Part shown: one piece after another, positions 15,795 to 23,001 of the stretch
Layout: every line of letters starts with the position of its first letter
How positions within the stretch are numbered: the stretch's first letter is position 1
Source of the DNA: JACVRW01 sp963826165
Lineage (GTDB): Bacteria > Actinomycetota > Thermoleophilia > Solirubrobacterales > Thermoleophilaceae
Assembly (NCBI GenBank): GCA_963826165.1
Contig: CAWGWC010000006.1
Location: forward strand, 1 to 64,000
Reading direction: 5' to 3'
DNA: 64,000 nucleotides
Notes under the pieces: generated by a model
Told to the model about the DNA's origin: nothing
The model's database searches: none
The model's input: the letters and a program-made list of their open reading frames with translations, nothing else
Made by a program: the position numbers and the translations under genes

Positions 15795-16931
15795 CTACTC
15801 GCCCGGTGTGCCCGCCGGTTTGGGCACCGTGGCGTCGAGAATCTCGCGCACGACTTCGCGCAGATCGTGGTTGGCCTCGTAGACCATGGTCTGGCGTGAG
15901 GCTCCGTTTCCGTTCTCGAGTATGTCCTCGAGGTGGTCGAGCTCCTCCGCGGAACCGAGCGCCTCCGCGTGCGGATGCAGACGGTCGATCACCCTGCGAG
16001 CGAGCTCGGGCACCGGCACCCGCTCTTTCGCGGGTAGGTCCACGAGCTGAGCCCCCAGGCCGTGCCGGGCGGCCAGCCACTTGTTCTCGTCGAGCATCTC
16101 GTACGGGTAGCGCGAGAGCTCCTTGCCCGCCTCGTAGTGCTCGGCCAGCTCCTTGACCATCGCCTGGATGAGCGCCGCCAGCCCGAGCGTGTGCTCCACC
16201 CGCGTCTGAGAATCCATGCAGCGGATCTCCACCGTGCCGAAGGAAGGATGCGGGCGGACGTCGTACCAGAGGAAGGTGTAGTCGCCGATCACCTTCGAGT
16301 CGATCATGAAGTCGATACGCCGGCTCCAGTCGGCGAAATCGTCGTAGCGCGGCGGGATCCCGTTGCGCGGGAAGGCCCTGAAGATCGGGGTGCGACTCGA
16401 GTCGAGCCCGGTGGGATCGCCGCGCCAGAAGGGCGAGTTGGCCGACAGGGCGAGCAGCAGAGGCACGTGCACGCGCATCCCGTTGGTGACGTGGATCGCC
16501 TTGTCGGGGTCGTCGATCCCCACGTGCACGTGGGTGCCGAAGATGATCTCCTGGCGGGCCACGAACTGGAGGCCGGACACGAGCTCGCGGTAGCGCGGCC
16601 GCGCCACCACGCGCTGGTCCTCCCACATCGCGAAGGGGTGGGTGCCGGATGAGCCGATCGTGATGCCACGGGACTCGGCCACCATCTGCACGGCGCGGCG
16701 CAGGCCGCGCAGCTGGGCGCCGGCCTCGGCCGTGTTGGGGAGCGGCGTCGTGGCGATCTCGCACACCGACTCCATCAGCTCCGGCTTGACCTCTCCCTCG
16801 AGCTCGGATTCGTCCAAAGCTTCGAGCAGGACCTCGATCGAGCTGGAGAGATCCAGGGTCTCGACGTCGACGATCATGAGCTCCTCCTCGATCCCGAGGG
16901 TGTAGGAGGGCCCGGTGAACCGGTGCTCCAC
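15795..16931 (-). CDS. Glutamate-cysteine ligase-like carboxylate-amine ligase (GCS2/YbdK family)
   Basis: 378 residues from the GTG at 16931. Longer starts (to 17009) would overlap the divergent gene at 17003, so I prefer the internal GTG just before EHRFTGPSYTLGIEEELM. Family motifs are LGIEEELMIVD, VKPELMESVCEIATTPL, GTHPFAMWEDQ, FGTHVHVGIDDPDKAI and PSFGTVEIRCMDSQT. These ATP-grasp-like enzymes form gamma-glutamyl or related amide bonds; the true amine partner in this lineage is not known. The gap to the next gene is 71 bases, which must hold both promoters. Confidence 0.85.
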   Translation of the reverse strand: MEHRFTGPSYTLGIEEELMIVDVETLDLSSSIEVLLEALDESELEGEVKPELMESVCEIATTPLPNTAEAGAQLRGLRRAVQMVAESRGITIGSSGTHPFAMWEDQRVVARPRYRELVSGLQFVARQEIIFGTHVHVGIDDPDKAIHVTNGMRVHVPLLLALSANSPFWRGDPTGLDSSRTPIFRAFPRNGIPPRYDDFADWSRRIDFMIDSKVIGDYTFLWYDVRPHPSFGTVEIRCMDSQTRVEHTLGLAALIQAMVKELAEHYEAGKELSRYPYEMLDENKWLAARHGLGAQLVDLPAKERVPVPELARRVIDRLHPHAEALGSAEELDHLEDILENGNGASRQTMVYEANHDLREVVREILDATVPKPAGTPGE

Positions 16932-17002
16932 GAAGCCACTGTATCCGGCGTCGTCGGGCGCAAACGGGGTATAACCAGTGGGATCCGGCGACAGGAGACC
17001 CC

Positions 17003-17935
17003 ATGACACTCGGCTACGACGGCATGCTCTACATCCTCGCGTTCGACCATCGCGGCTCGTTCCAGAAGAAGATGTTCGGTATCGAAGGTGATCCCACGTC
17101 CGAGGAGACGGACCAGATCGCGGACGCCAAGCACCTGATCTTCGAAGGGATGCTCAAGGCCACCGAGCAGGGACTCGAGCCCGGCACCAGCGGCGTACTG
17201 GTCGACGAGCAGTTCGGCGCGCCCACCGGCCTCCCTCAGCAGGCCAAGGACAACGGACTGCTGCTGTCCATGCCCGTTGAGAAGTCGGGGCAGGACGAGT
17301 TCGACTTCGACTACGGCGACGAGTTCGGCGACCACATCGAGGAGTTCGACCCCGCTTTCTCGAAGGTGCTGGTGCGCTACAACCCCGACGGCGACTCGCA
17401 CATGAACGATCGCCAGCGCGAGCGCCTGGCGCGCCTGGGCCACTGGCTCCACGACAACGATCGCAAGTACCTGTTCGAGCTGCTGGTGCCCGCCGAGCCC
17501 TTCCAGCTCGAGAAGGTCGACGGCGACACCGACCGCTACGACGCGGAGATGCGCCCCGAGCTGATGCGCCGCGCGATCCACGAGCTGCAGGAGGGCTCCG
17601 TGGAGCCCGACATCTGGAAGATCGAAGGCGTGGACAGCCGCGAGGACTGCGAGATGCTCTCCAAGACCGCGCGGCGCGACGGCCGCGACGGTGTGGTCTG
17701 CGTGGTTCTCGGCCGCGGAGCGAACGACGACAAGGTCGACCACTGGCTGCGCCAAGGCGCTCCGGTACAGGGCTACGCGGGCTTCGCCATCGGCCGCAGC
17801 ATCTGGTGGGACGCCCTCAAGGGCTTCCTCGACGGGAGCCTCGAGCGCGAGGACGCCGCTCAGCAGATCGCGGACAACTACCTGCGCTTCGTGAAGGTGT
17901 ACCAAGAGGCGGCCAGGGAGCCCGCCACCGCGTGA
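17003..17935 (+). CDS. DUF2090 (IolC C-terminal-like) TIM-barrel protein
   Basis: 310 residues. It begins MTLGYDGMLYILAFDHRGSF and carries ILAFDHRGS, GVLVDEQFGA, KVLVRYNPDGD, FELLVPAE, DIWKIEGVDS and GFAIGRSIWWD, the signature of the DUF2090 domain otherwise fused to IolC kinases and related to class I aldolases. The lysine in WKIEG is the likely Schiff-base residue by analogy. The substrate is probably a phosphorylated sugar acid, but no inositol genes are nearby. An AGGAGACC purine tract lies just before the ATG. Confidence 0.8.
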   Translation: MTLGYDGMLYILAFDHRGSFQKKMFGIEGDPTSEETDQIADAKHLIFEGMLKATEQGLEPGTSGVLVDEQFGAPTGLPQQAKDNGLLLSMPVEKSGQDEFDFDYGDEFGDHIEEFDPAFSKVLVRYNPDGDSHMNDRQRERLARLGHWLHDNDRKYLFELLVPAEPFQLEKVDGDTDRYDAEMRPELMRRAIHELQEGSVEPDIWKIEGVDSREDCEMLSKTARRDGRDGVVCVVLGRGANDDKVDHWLRQGAPVQGYAGFAIGRSIWWDALKGFLDGSLEREDAAQQIADNYLRFVKVYQEAAREPATA

Positions 17936-17994
17936 GCCTGAGGGCCCGACACCGCGCTGGGGGGCCGAATGCCGCTGGTAGCCTTCCGCCCCTC

Positions 17995-18234
17995 ATGCGG
18001 ATGCGGCAGTCGATAGCGCAGTTCGAGGAGGCCTTCCGCGAGGAGGCCGCCGAGTCGGTCGAGCGCCGGGAGAGCCTCCGCAAGCGCTCGGCTCACCGGG
18101 CGCGGGTGCGCCGCGTTCAGCGCACCCGCAAGGCCGGCAAGTTCCGCTTCGCGCTGCTGGCGCTAACTCTCGTGGCCACCGCCGTGATCGTGACGATCGT
18201 CATGTTCGAGACGCTCGCCATGCTGGCCGGCTGA
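17995..18234 (+). CDS. Small single-pass membrane protein
   Basis: 79 residues from the ATG at 17995 (18001 is an alternative). A charged helical part with many Arg/Glu (FEEAFREEAAESVERRESL) is followed by a basic region and a C-terminal membrane helix (FALLALTLVATAVIVTIVMF). No known family. Its last 72 bases overlap, on the opposite strand, the 3' end of csrA. Confidence 0.55.
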   Translation: MRMRQSIAQFEEAFREEAAESVERRESLRKRSAHRARVRRVQRTRKAGKFRFALLALTLVATAVIVTIVMFETLAMLAG

Positions 18235-18405
18235 GGCCGGCTCGCTCTCCTGGATCTCGACGTAGACCTCACGCCGGAACACGGGCACCTCGCGAGGCGC
18301 CTCGATGCCGATGCGGACTTTTTCGCCCATGATCGCCAGCACCGAAATCTCGATGTCGTCGCCGATCATGATGCTCTGGTTCGATTTGCGCGTGAGGACC
18401 AGCAC
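18163..18405 (-). CDS. csrA: Carbon storage regulator CsrA
   Basis: 80 residues from the GTG at 18405, preceded by a strong GGGGGAAG ribosome-binding site. The core VLVLTRKSNQSIMIGDDIEI, GEKVRIGIEAPREVPVFRREVY is canonical for this mRNA-binding translational repressor, including the L4/R6 and R-containing RNA contacts. After residue ~55 it has a non-conserved polar tail rich in His/Asp/Gly, encoded antisense to the membrane helix of the neighbouring gene. No flagellar genes or fliW, its usual antagonist, are visible in this window. Confidence 0.9.
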   Translation of the reverse strand: MLVLTRKSNQSIMIGDDIEISVLAIMGEKVRIGIEAPREVPVFRREVYVEIQESEPASAGQHGERLEHDDRHDHGGGHES

Positions 18406-18499
18406 GCTTGACTTCCCCCCCTGCCAAGGATTCTCAGTCCAGTAGACCATCGAACACATCTGGGCGCAACGGGTAACCGTTGGTAGTGTCCGGCTCCGC

Positions 18500-19111
18500 T
18501 TGGCACGCCGATCCCTAAAGCCGCAGCTGAACCAGATCCGGACCTGGGTCCGCCAGGGGAGGACCGACGCCTGGATCGCCCACCAGCTCGAGGTATCGGT
18601 GGCCGATATCCGCTCCTTCAAGCGCGAGCACGAGCTCGCCCCGGCAGACGCCACAGAGTCGGAGGGCAGCATTCCCGCCGCGGTGGCCGACACCGAGGAG
18701 CAGGATCTTCGTGCCGAGGACGACGCCCTCGTGGCCGCGGCGCTCGAAGCCGAGCGCCAGGCCGAGGAAGATGCTTCGGAGGACGAGGACGACGAGGACG
18801 ACGAGGACGAGGGCTCGGACGGGTCCGACGGCAGCGAGGACGGCTCCGACGACGATGACGACCGGCCGCGCCGCCGCCGGCGCGGTCGTCGCGGCGGGCG
18901 CGGCCGCCGCCGGCGCCCCAAGGCGCTCGAGGGGACGTTCGACCACGGCGAGGACGGCTACGGCCTCTGGCTCGATCCGGCCGTGCAGGACGATCCCGTC
19001 TACGCCGAGCACTGGGCCGGCCATCGCCAGGTCACGGTCTCGGTGGAGCCCGACCGCATAGTGATCGTCCGCGCCGCCGAGGACTCCGGCGACGACGCGG
19101 ACGCCGCGTAG
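18500..19111 (+). CDS. Hypothetical protein with N-terminal helix-turn-helix and acidic/basic low-complexity middle
   Basis: 203 residues from a TTG at 18500. Residues 1-45 look like a small HTH (WVRQGRTDAWIAHQLEVSVADIRSF). A run of Asp/Glu (about 90-125), an Arg/Gly-rich stretch (RRRRRGRRGGRGRRRR) and a C-terminal domain (FDHGEDGYGLWLDPAVQDDP) follow. The RG-rich part suggests nucleic-acid binding. No family assignment. It is divergent from csrA across 94 bases. Confidence 0.65.
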   Translation: MARRSLKPQLNQIRTWVRQGRTDAWIAHQLEVSVADIRSFKREHELAPADATESEGSIPAAVADTEEQDLRAEDDALVAAALEAERQAEEDASEDEDDEDDEDEGSDGSDGSEDGSDDDDDRPRRRRRGRRGGRGRRRRPKALEGTFDHGEDGYGLWLDPAVQDDPVYAEHWAGHRQVTVSVEPDRIVIVRAAEDSGDDADAA

Positions 19112-19134
19112 CTGCGCCGCTACCTTCCCCGTCC

Positions 19135-19461
19135 GTGAGCTACGCGCTGGAGAACGCCTTCTACCAGTGGCGCGACGGGGAGCAGCGACTTCGCTCGGCT
19201 CCGGAGCCGGCACGCGACGACCTGGACCTGGCGGCCGACCGTGTGATCGAAGAACTGCGGCGCCGGCTCGGCTCGAGCTTCGTGCTCGACGAGCTGGCCG
19301 ACCTGTACGCCGCGGGAACCGACTGGGCCGAGCAGCTGGCCGGGCGCCACGCGGCCGGAAGCGATGCCGCGGCCGTGGTGGACGCCGCGTTCAACCGCTA
19401 CGCGCGGGAAGCGTCGAATTTCGCGGGCGGCCGTGCGCGCGAGCAGCACGAGCGGCCCTGA
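19135..19461 (+). CDS. Conserved-looking hypothetical helical protein
   Basis: 108 residues from a GTG at 19135. All-helical (SYALENAFYQWRDGEQRLR, DRVIEELRRRLGSSFVLDEL), without signal peptide or membrane segment. It follows 18500-19111 after 23 bases on the same strand and is probably co-transcribed. It converges on ftsB with an 10-base gap. No function can be assigned. Confidence 0.65.
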   Translation: MSYALENAFYQWRDGEQRLRSAPEPARDDLDLAADRVIEELRRRLGSSFVLDELADLYAAGTDWAEQLAGRHAAGSDAAAVVDAAFNRYAREASNFAGGRAREQHERP

Positions 19462-19471
19462 CCCCGCCGCC

Positions 19472-19792
19472 CTACCTCTTCGGCAGGTTCTCGATCACGT
19501 AGGAACGCTCACCCTGGCGCACCATGCCAAGGCGCCGGGCCTCGCGCTCCAGGGCGCCGGGATCGCGCAGCGCGGTCACACGCCGCTTGAGGGTCTGGTT
19601 CTCTTCACGCAACTGGCCCAGCTCATCCGCCTGGTGGCCCGCGGTGCGCGACTGCTGAAACCAGTGCTTGGCCGGCGACACGTAGAGAGCCACGATGAAC
19701 AACAGCGTGGCCAGCAGCGCCAGGCGACCCAGGCGGTCCCAACGGATGCTCGAGCGACGACGGCTCGGAAAGGCGGCGGCGGCACGTCCCAT
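19472..19792 (-). CDS. ftsB: FtsB/DivIC-family septum formation protein
   Basis: 106 residues: short basic cytosolic N-terminus, one membrane helix (LALLATLLFIVALYVSP), then a coiled coil (ADELGQLREENQTLKRRVTAL) and a terminal domain ARRLGMVRQGERSYVI, the usual DivIC/FtsB layout. It acts in the divisome with FtsL/FtsQ. Position directly downstream of eno is the conserved actinobacterial arrangement. Confidence 0.9.
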   Translation of the reverse strand: MGRAAAAFPSRRRSSIRWDRLGRLALLATLLFIVALYVSPAKHWFQQSRTAGHQADELGQLREENQTLKRRVTALRDPGALEREARRLGMVRQGERSYVIENLPKR

Positions 19793-19827
19793 CCGGGCGA
19801 CCTTCGCCGCCGGGGGCGGCGCTCCTC

Positions 19828-21102
19828 CTACCTGCGAAAGGCCGCCCGCCCCGGGTAGGACGCGTCCGCGCCGAGCGCCTCCTCGATGCGGAGCAGCTGG
19901 TTGTACTTCGACGTGCGGTCCGAGCGCGAGGGGGCCCCGGTCTTGATCTGCCCGCAGCCCGTGGCGACGGCCAGATCGGCGATCGTGGTGTCCTCGGTCT
20001 CGCCGGAGCGGTGCGACATCACCGCGGTGTAGCCCGCGTCGTCGGCCATGCCCATCGCCTCGAGCGTCTCGGTGAGGGTTCCGATCTGGTTGACCTTCAC
20101 CAGGATCGAGTTGGCCGCGTGATCGTCGATGCCGCGGCGCAGGCGCTCGGTGTTGGTCACGAAGAGGTCGTCCCCCACCAGCTGGATCCGCTCGCCGATC
20201 TGCTCCGTGAGCGTCTGCCAGCCCGCCCAGTCCTCCTCGTCCATGCCGTCCTCGATCGAGACGATCGGGTAGCGCTCGGCGAGGTCGGTCCAGAGGTCGG
20301 CCATCTCGCTCGAGCTCAGGCTGCGGCCCTCGTGCTCGAGCTCATAGGAGCCGTCGGTGAAGAGCTCGCTCGTGGCGGGGTCGAGAGCGATGGCCACGTC
20401 GTCGCCGGGTTGGTGCCCGGCGGCCTCGATGCCGGCCACGAGCGCCTCCAGCGCAGCCTCGTTGGAGTCGAAGTCAGGCGCGAAGCCGCCCTCGTCGCCC
20501 ACGGCGGTGCTGAGGCCGCGGTCGTGCAGCAGTCCTTTGAGGGCGTGGAACACCTCGGTGCCCGTCTGCAGGGCCTCGGCGAAGCTGGAGGCACCCACCG
20601 GCACCGCCATGAACTCCTGGAAGTCGACCTTGTTGTCGGCGTGTGCGCCGCCGTTGAGCACATTCATCATCGGGACGGGCAGAACGTGGGCCGCCTCGCC
20701 GCCCAGGTAGCGCCACAGCGGCAGGCCGGCCTCGGCGGCGGCCGCCTTCGCTCCGGCCAGGGAGATCCCGAGGATCGCGTTGGCGCCCAGACGGCCCTTG
20801 TTGGGGCTGCCGTCGAGCTCGATCATGGTGCGGTCGAGGCGGGACTGGTCGGCGGGGTCGATGCCGCGCACCGCATCGGCGAGCTCGCCGTTGACGTTGG
20901 CCACCGCCCGGGTCACGCCCTTGCCGCCGAAGGCGTCGCCCCCGTCACGCAGTTCGACGGCCTCGAACTCGCCCGTCGATGCGCCCGAGGGTACGGCCGC
21001 CCGGCCGGCGGCACCCGATTTGAGAAGGACGTCGACCTCGATGGTCGGGTTGCCCCGGCTGTCGAGGATCTGCCGGGCGTGCACCTTCTCGATCTCGCTC
21101 AA
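19828..21102 (-). CDS. eno: Enolase
   Basis: 424 residues, full length. Converts 2-phosphoglycerate to phosphoenolpyruvate in glycolysis. Visible signatures are ARQILDSRGNPTIEVDV, the AVPSGASTGEFEAVELRD loop, SIEDGMDEEDW (metal ligand), LVGDDLFVTN, the KVNQIGTLTE catalytic lysine region and SHRSGETEDTTIADLAV. The start overlaps the mazG stop by four bases (ATGA), so the two are translationally coupled. Confidence 0.97.
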   Translation of the reverse strand: MSEIEKVHARQILDSRGNPTIEVDVLLKSGAAGRAAVPSGASTGEFEAVELRDGGDAFGGKGVTRAVANVNGELADAVRGIDPADQSRLDRTMIELDGSPNKGRLGANAILGISLAGAKAAAAEAGLPLWRYLGGEAAHVLPVPMMNVLNGGAHADNKVDFQEFMAVPVGASSFAEALQTGTEVFHALKGLLHDRGLSTAVGDEGGFAPDFDSNEAALEALVAGIEAAGHQPGDDVAIALDPATSELFTDGSYELEHEGRSLSSSEMADLWTDLAERYPIVSIEDGMDEEDWAGWQTLTEQIGERIQLVGDDLFVTNTERLRRGIDDHAANSILVKVNQIGTLTETLEAMGMADDAGYTAVMSHRSGETEDTTIADLAVATGCGQIKTGAPSRSDRTSKYNQLLRIEEALGADASYPGRAAFRR

Positions 21103-21710
21103 TCTGCCTCCACCTGGTCTCTGAAGCGATCCGCCGCGCGCCGGAGGGCGAGCTCGGGATCGACACCTGCGTCGACAGCATCGCGCACCGCTGCCAGAAG
21201 CCGCTCGCCGGCGTCGTCTCCCTCCCCGTCCCAGGCGTGCCCGGCCCCCGCCGCGCGCTTGAGCACCTTCTTGGCGTAGAGGGTGGAGGGCAGCGTCTGC
21301 GGCAGCTCGCCGAAGATCTCGCCGCCGCGCTCGTCGTCGCGCTTGATCTGATTCCAGTTGCGTACGACGTCGCCCGCCGAGGCCGCCTCTCGATCACCGA
21401 ACACGTGGGGATGTCGCCGCACCAGCTTCGCGCGGACGTGCTCGGCCACCTCGGCGAGCGACCCCTGCCCCCGCTCCTCGAGCAGCAGCGACAGGAAGTA
21501 GACCTGGAAGAGCACGTCGCCCAGCTCGTCGATCAGCTTGGCGTCGTCGCCCGAGTGGGCGGCGTCGGCCAGCTCGTAGGCCTCCTCCACCGTGTGGGGG
21601 ACGATCGAGCGCTCGTCCTGCTCGCGGTCCCACGGGCACTCCACCCGCAGCAGGCGGGTGATCTCGTCGAGGCGCCGGAGCGCACCCGCGAGATCCGCCT
21701 GATCGGTCAT
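21099..21710 (-). CDS. mazG: MazG nucleoside triphosphate pyrophosphohydrolase
   Basis: 203 residues from the ATG at 21710 (MTDQADLAGALRRLD). One MazG domain with CPWDREQDERSIVPHTVEEAYEL (the EExxxE metal helix) and DELGDVLFQVYF, followed by KLVRRHPHVFGD. It removes aberrant or excess NTPs, and Mycobacterium MazG is linked to oxidative damage. The C-terminal repeat of the long MazG form is much shortened. Seven bases separate it from the foldase gene upstream. Confidence 0.9.
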   Translation of the reverse strand: MTDQADLAGALRRLDEITRLLRVECPWDREQDERSIVPHTVEEAYELADAAHSGDDAKLIDELGDVLFQVYFLSLLLEERGQGSLAEVAEHVRAKLVRRHPHVFGDREAASAGDVVRNWNQIKRDDERGGEIFGELPQTLPSTLYAKKVLKRAAGAGHAWDGEGDDAGERLLAAVRDAVDAGVDPELALRRAADRFRDQVEAD

Positions 21711-21717
21711 CGAGGCC

Positions 21718-22914
21718 CTACGGCTGCTCTGAGGGATCCGTCGGAGCCGGAGCCGGAGCGGGCTGGGACTGGCCGCCCGGGGTGCCGCCGGACGCGGGAC
21801 CGGTGTTCGTCTTCTCCTTCGGGGCGTTCTTGCACTCCGCCACCCGGAAGTCCTCGGCACAGTCGGTCTGGTCCTTGTACTCCTGGCGGAAGTCCTTGAT
21901 GAACTTGTCGAGCGCCTTCTGCTGGCCCTGTGAGCGCAGCAGGTTGCGGATCGTCTCCTTGGACTGGTCGAGCGTCTGCTGCGAGGCCTTCGTGATCTTC
22001 TCCACCTCGAACACGGTCCAGCCGAACTGGCTCTTGACCGGGCCCGCGATCTCACCCTTCTCGGCCTCGAAGTAGGCGGTGTCGAGGGCCTTCTCCTGCT
22101 GGCCCTTCGACACGGCCGGCAGCTTGCCGCCCTGCGCCTTGGAGGCTTCGTCTATCGAGTACTTCTTGACCACGGCCTTCCAGCTCTGGCCGTCCTCGAG
22201 CGCCTGCTTGGCCTGCTCGGCCTGAGCCTCGGTCTTGGTCAGGACGACGCGCAGGTCGCGGCGCTCCGGCTGGGCGAAGCGCTCCTTGTTCTTGTCGTAG
22301 TAGGCCTGGACCTCGGCGTCGGTGACCTTCTTGGACTCCTCGGTGACCTTCTGGGTCAGCTTCTGCTGCAGCTGGTCGAGCCTGACGCGGAAGAGGATGT
22401 CCTCCTCGCTCATGCCCGAGCTCGCGAGGAACTCCTTGTAGGCCTTGTCCGTGGGGAAGGCCTGCTTCTTCTGATCCTCGAAGGAGCTCTTGATCTCCTT
22501 CTCCGAGACGTTGATGTCCTGCTGCTCGGCCTCCTGCTGGACCCACGACGCCTGGATCAGGAACTGCATGACCTCGGTCTTGAGAGCGTCGTACTCGGTC
22601 TTGCACTGCTTCTGGAGGGAAGCCTTGCTCGGCTTGGGCTGGCCCTGCGGCGCCGGCGCCTTCTGCTTGGCCGCCACGCACTTGGTGAAATCAGGCGGAT
22701 CCGGAGCGGTGGTGGTGCCGCCCTGAGCGCCCTGTCCCATGGCCGCGGTCTTCAGCCACTTGTCGAATTCGTCCTGGCTGATCGTGTCGTCACCGACCTT
22801 GGCGACCGCGCCCGTGGGCACGTCGTTGCCGCAGGCGCTGAAGACGAGCGCGCAGAGGCCGAGGGTTGCGAGGGCCAGGAAGGACTTGATGGGGACGTGT
22901 TTCATCGATGCCAT
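21718..22914 (-). CDS. PrsA/SurA-type peptidyl-prolyl isomerase lipoprotein
   Basis: 398 residues. Signal with lipobox (LCALVFSACGND), a helical SurA-N-like chaperone domain (residues 35-215, VGDDTISQDEFDKWL, then KTEVMQFLIQASWVQQEAE), a parvulin rotamase domain (RDLRVVLTKTEAQAEQAKQA, FGWTVFEVEKI), a helical C-terminal part and a Pro/Gly/Gln-rich tail. It should help fold exported proteins at the outer face of the membrane. It lies between mfd and mazG on the same strand, 87 bases after mfd's stop; in M. tuberculosis another lipoprotein gene (lpqU) occupies the equivalent neighbourhood. Confidence 0.85.
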   Translation of the reverse strand: MASMKHVPIKSFLALATLGLCALVFSACGNDVPTGAVAKVGDDTISQDEFDKWLKTAAMGQGAQGGTTTAPDPPDFTKCVAAKQKAPAPQGQPKPSKASLQKQCKTEYDALKTEVMQFLIQASWVQQEAEQQDINVSEKEIKSSFEDQKKQAFPTDKAYKEFLASSGMSEEDILFRVRLDQLQQKLTQKVTEESKKVTDAEVQAYYDKNKERFAQPERRDLRVVLTKTEAQAEQAKQALEDGQSWKAVVKKYSIDEASKAQGGKLPAVSKGQQEKALDTAYFEAEKGEIAGPVKSQFGWTVFEVEKITKASQQTLDQSKETIRNLLRSQGQQKALDKFIKDFRQEYKDQTDCAEDFRVAECKNAPKEKTNTGPASGGTPGGQSQPAPAPAPTDPSEQP

Positions 22915-23001
22915 GGGTAGCGCGTGTGCGTAAAGCTCGCTTAAGTCGGGATGGGCGCGCGGCGGGCCGCCGGAGCGACGGCGAAGGGTAGCGAACGCGC
23001 T

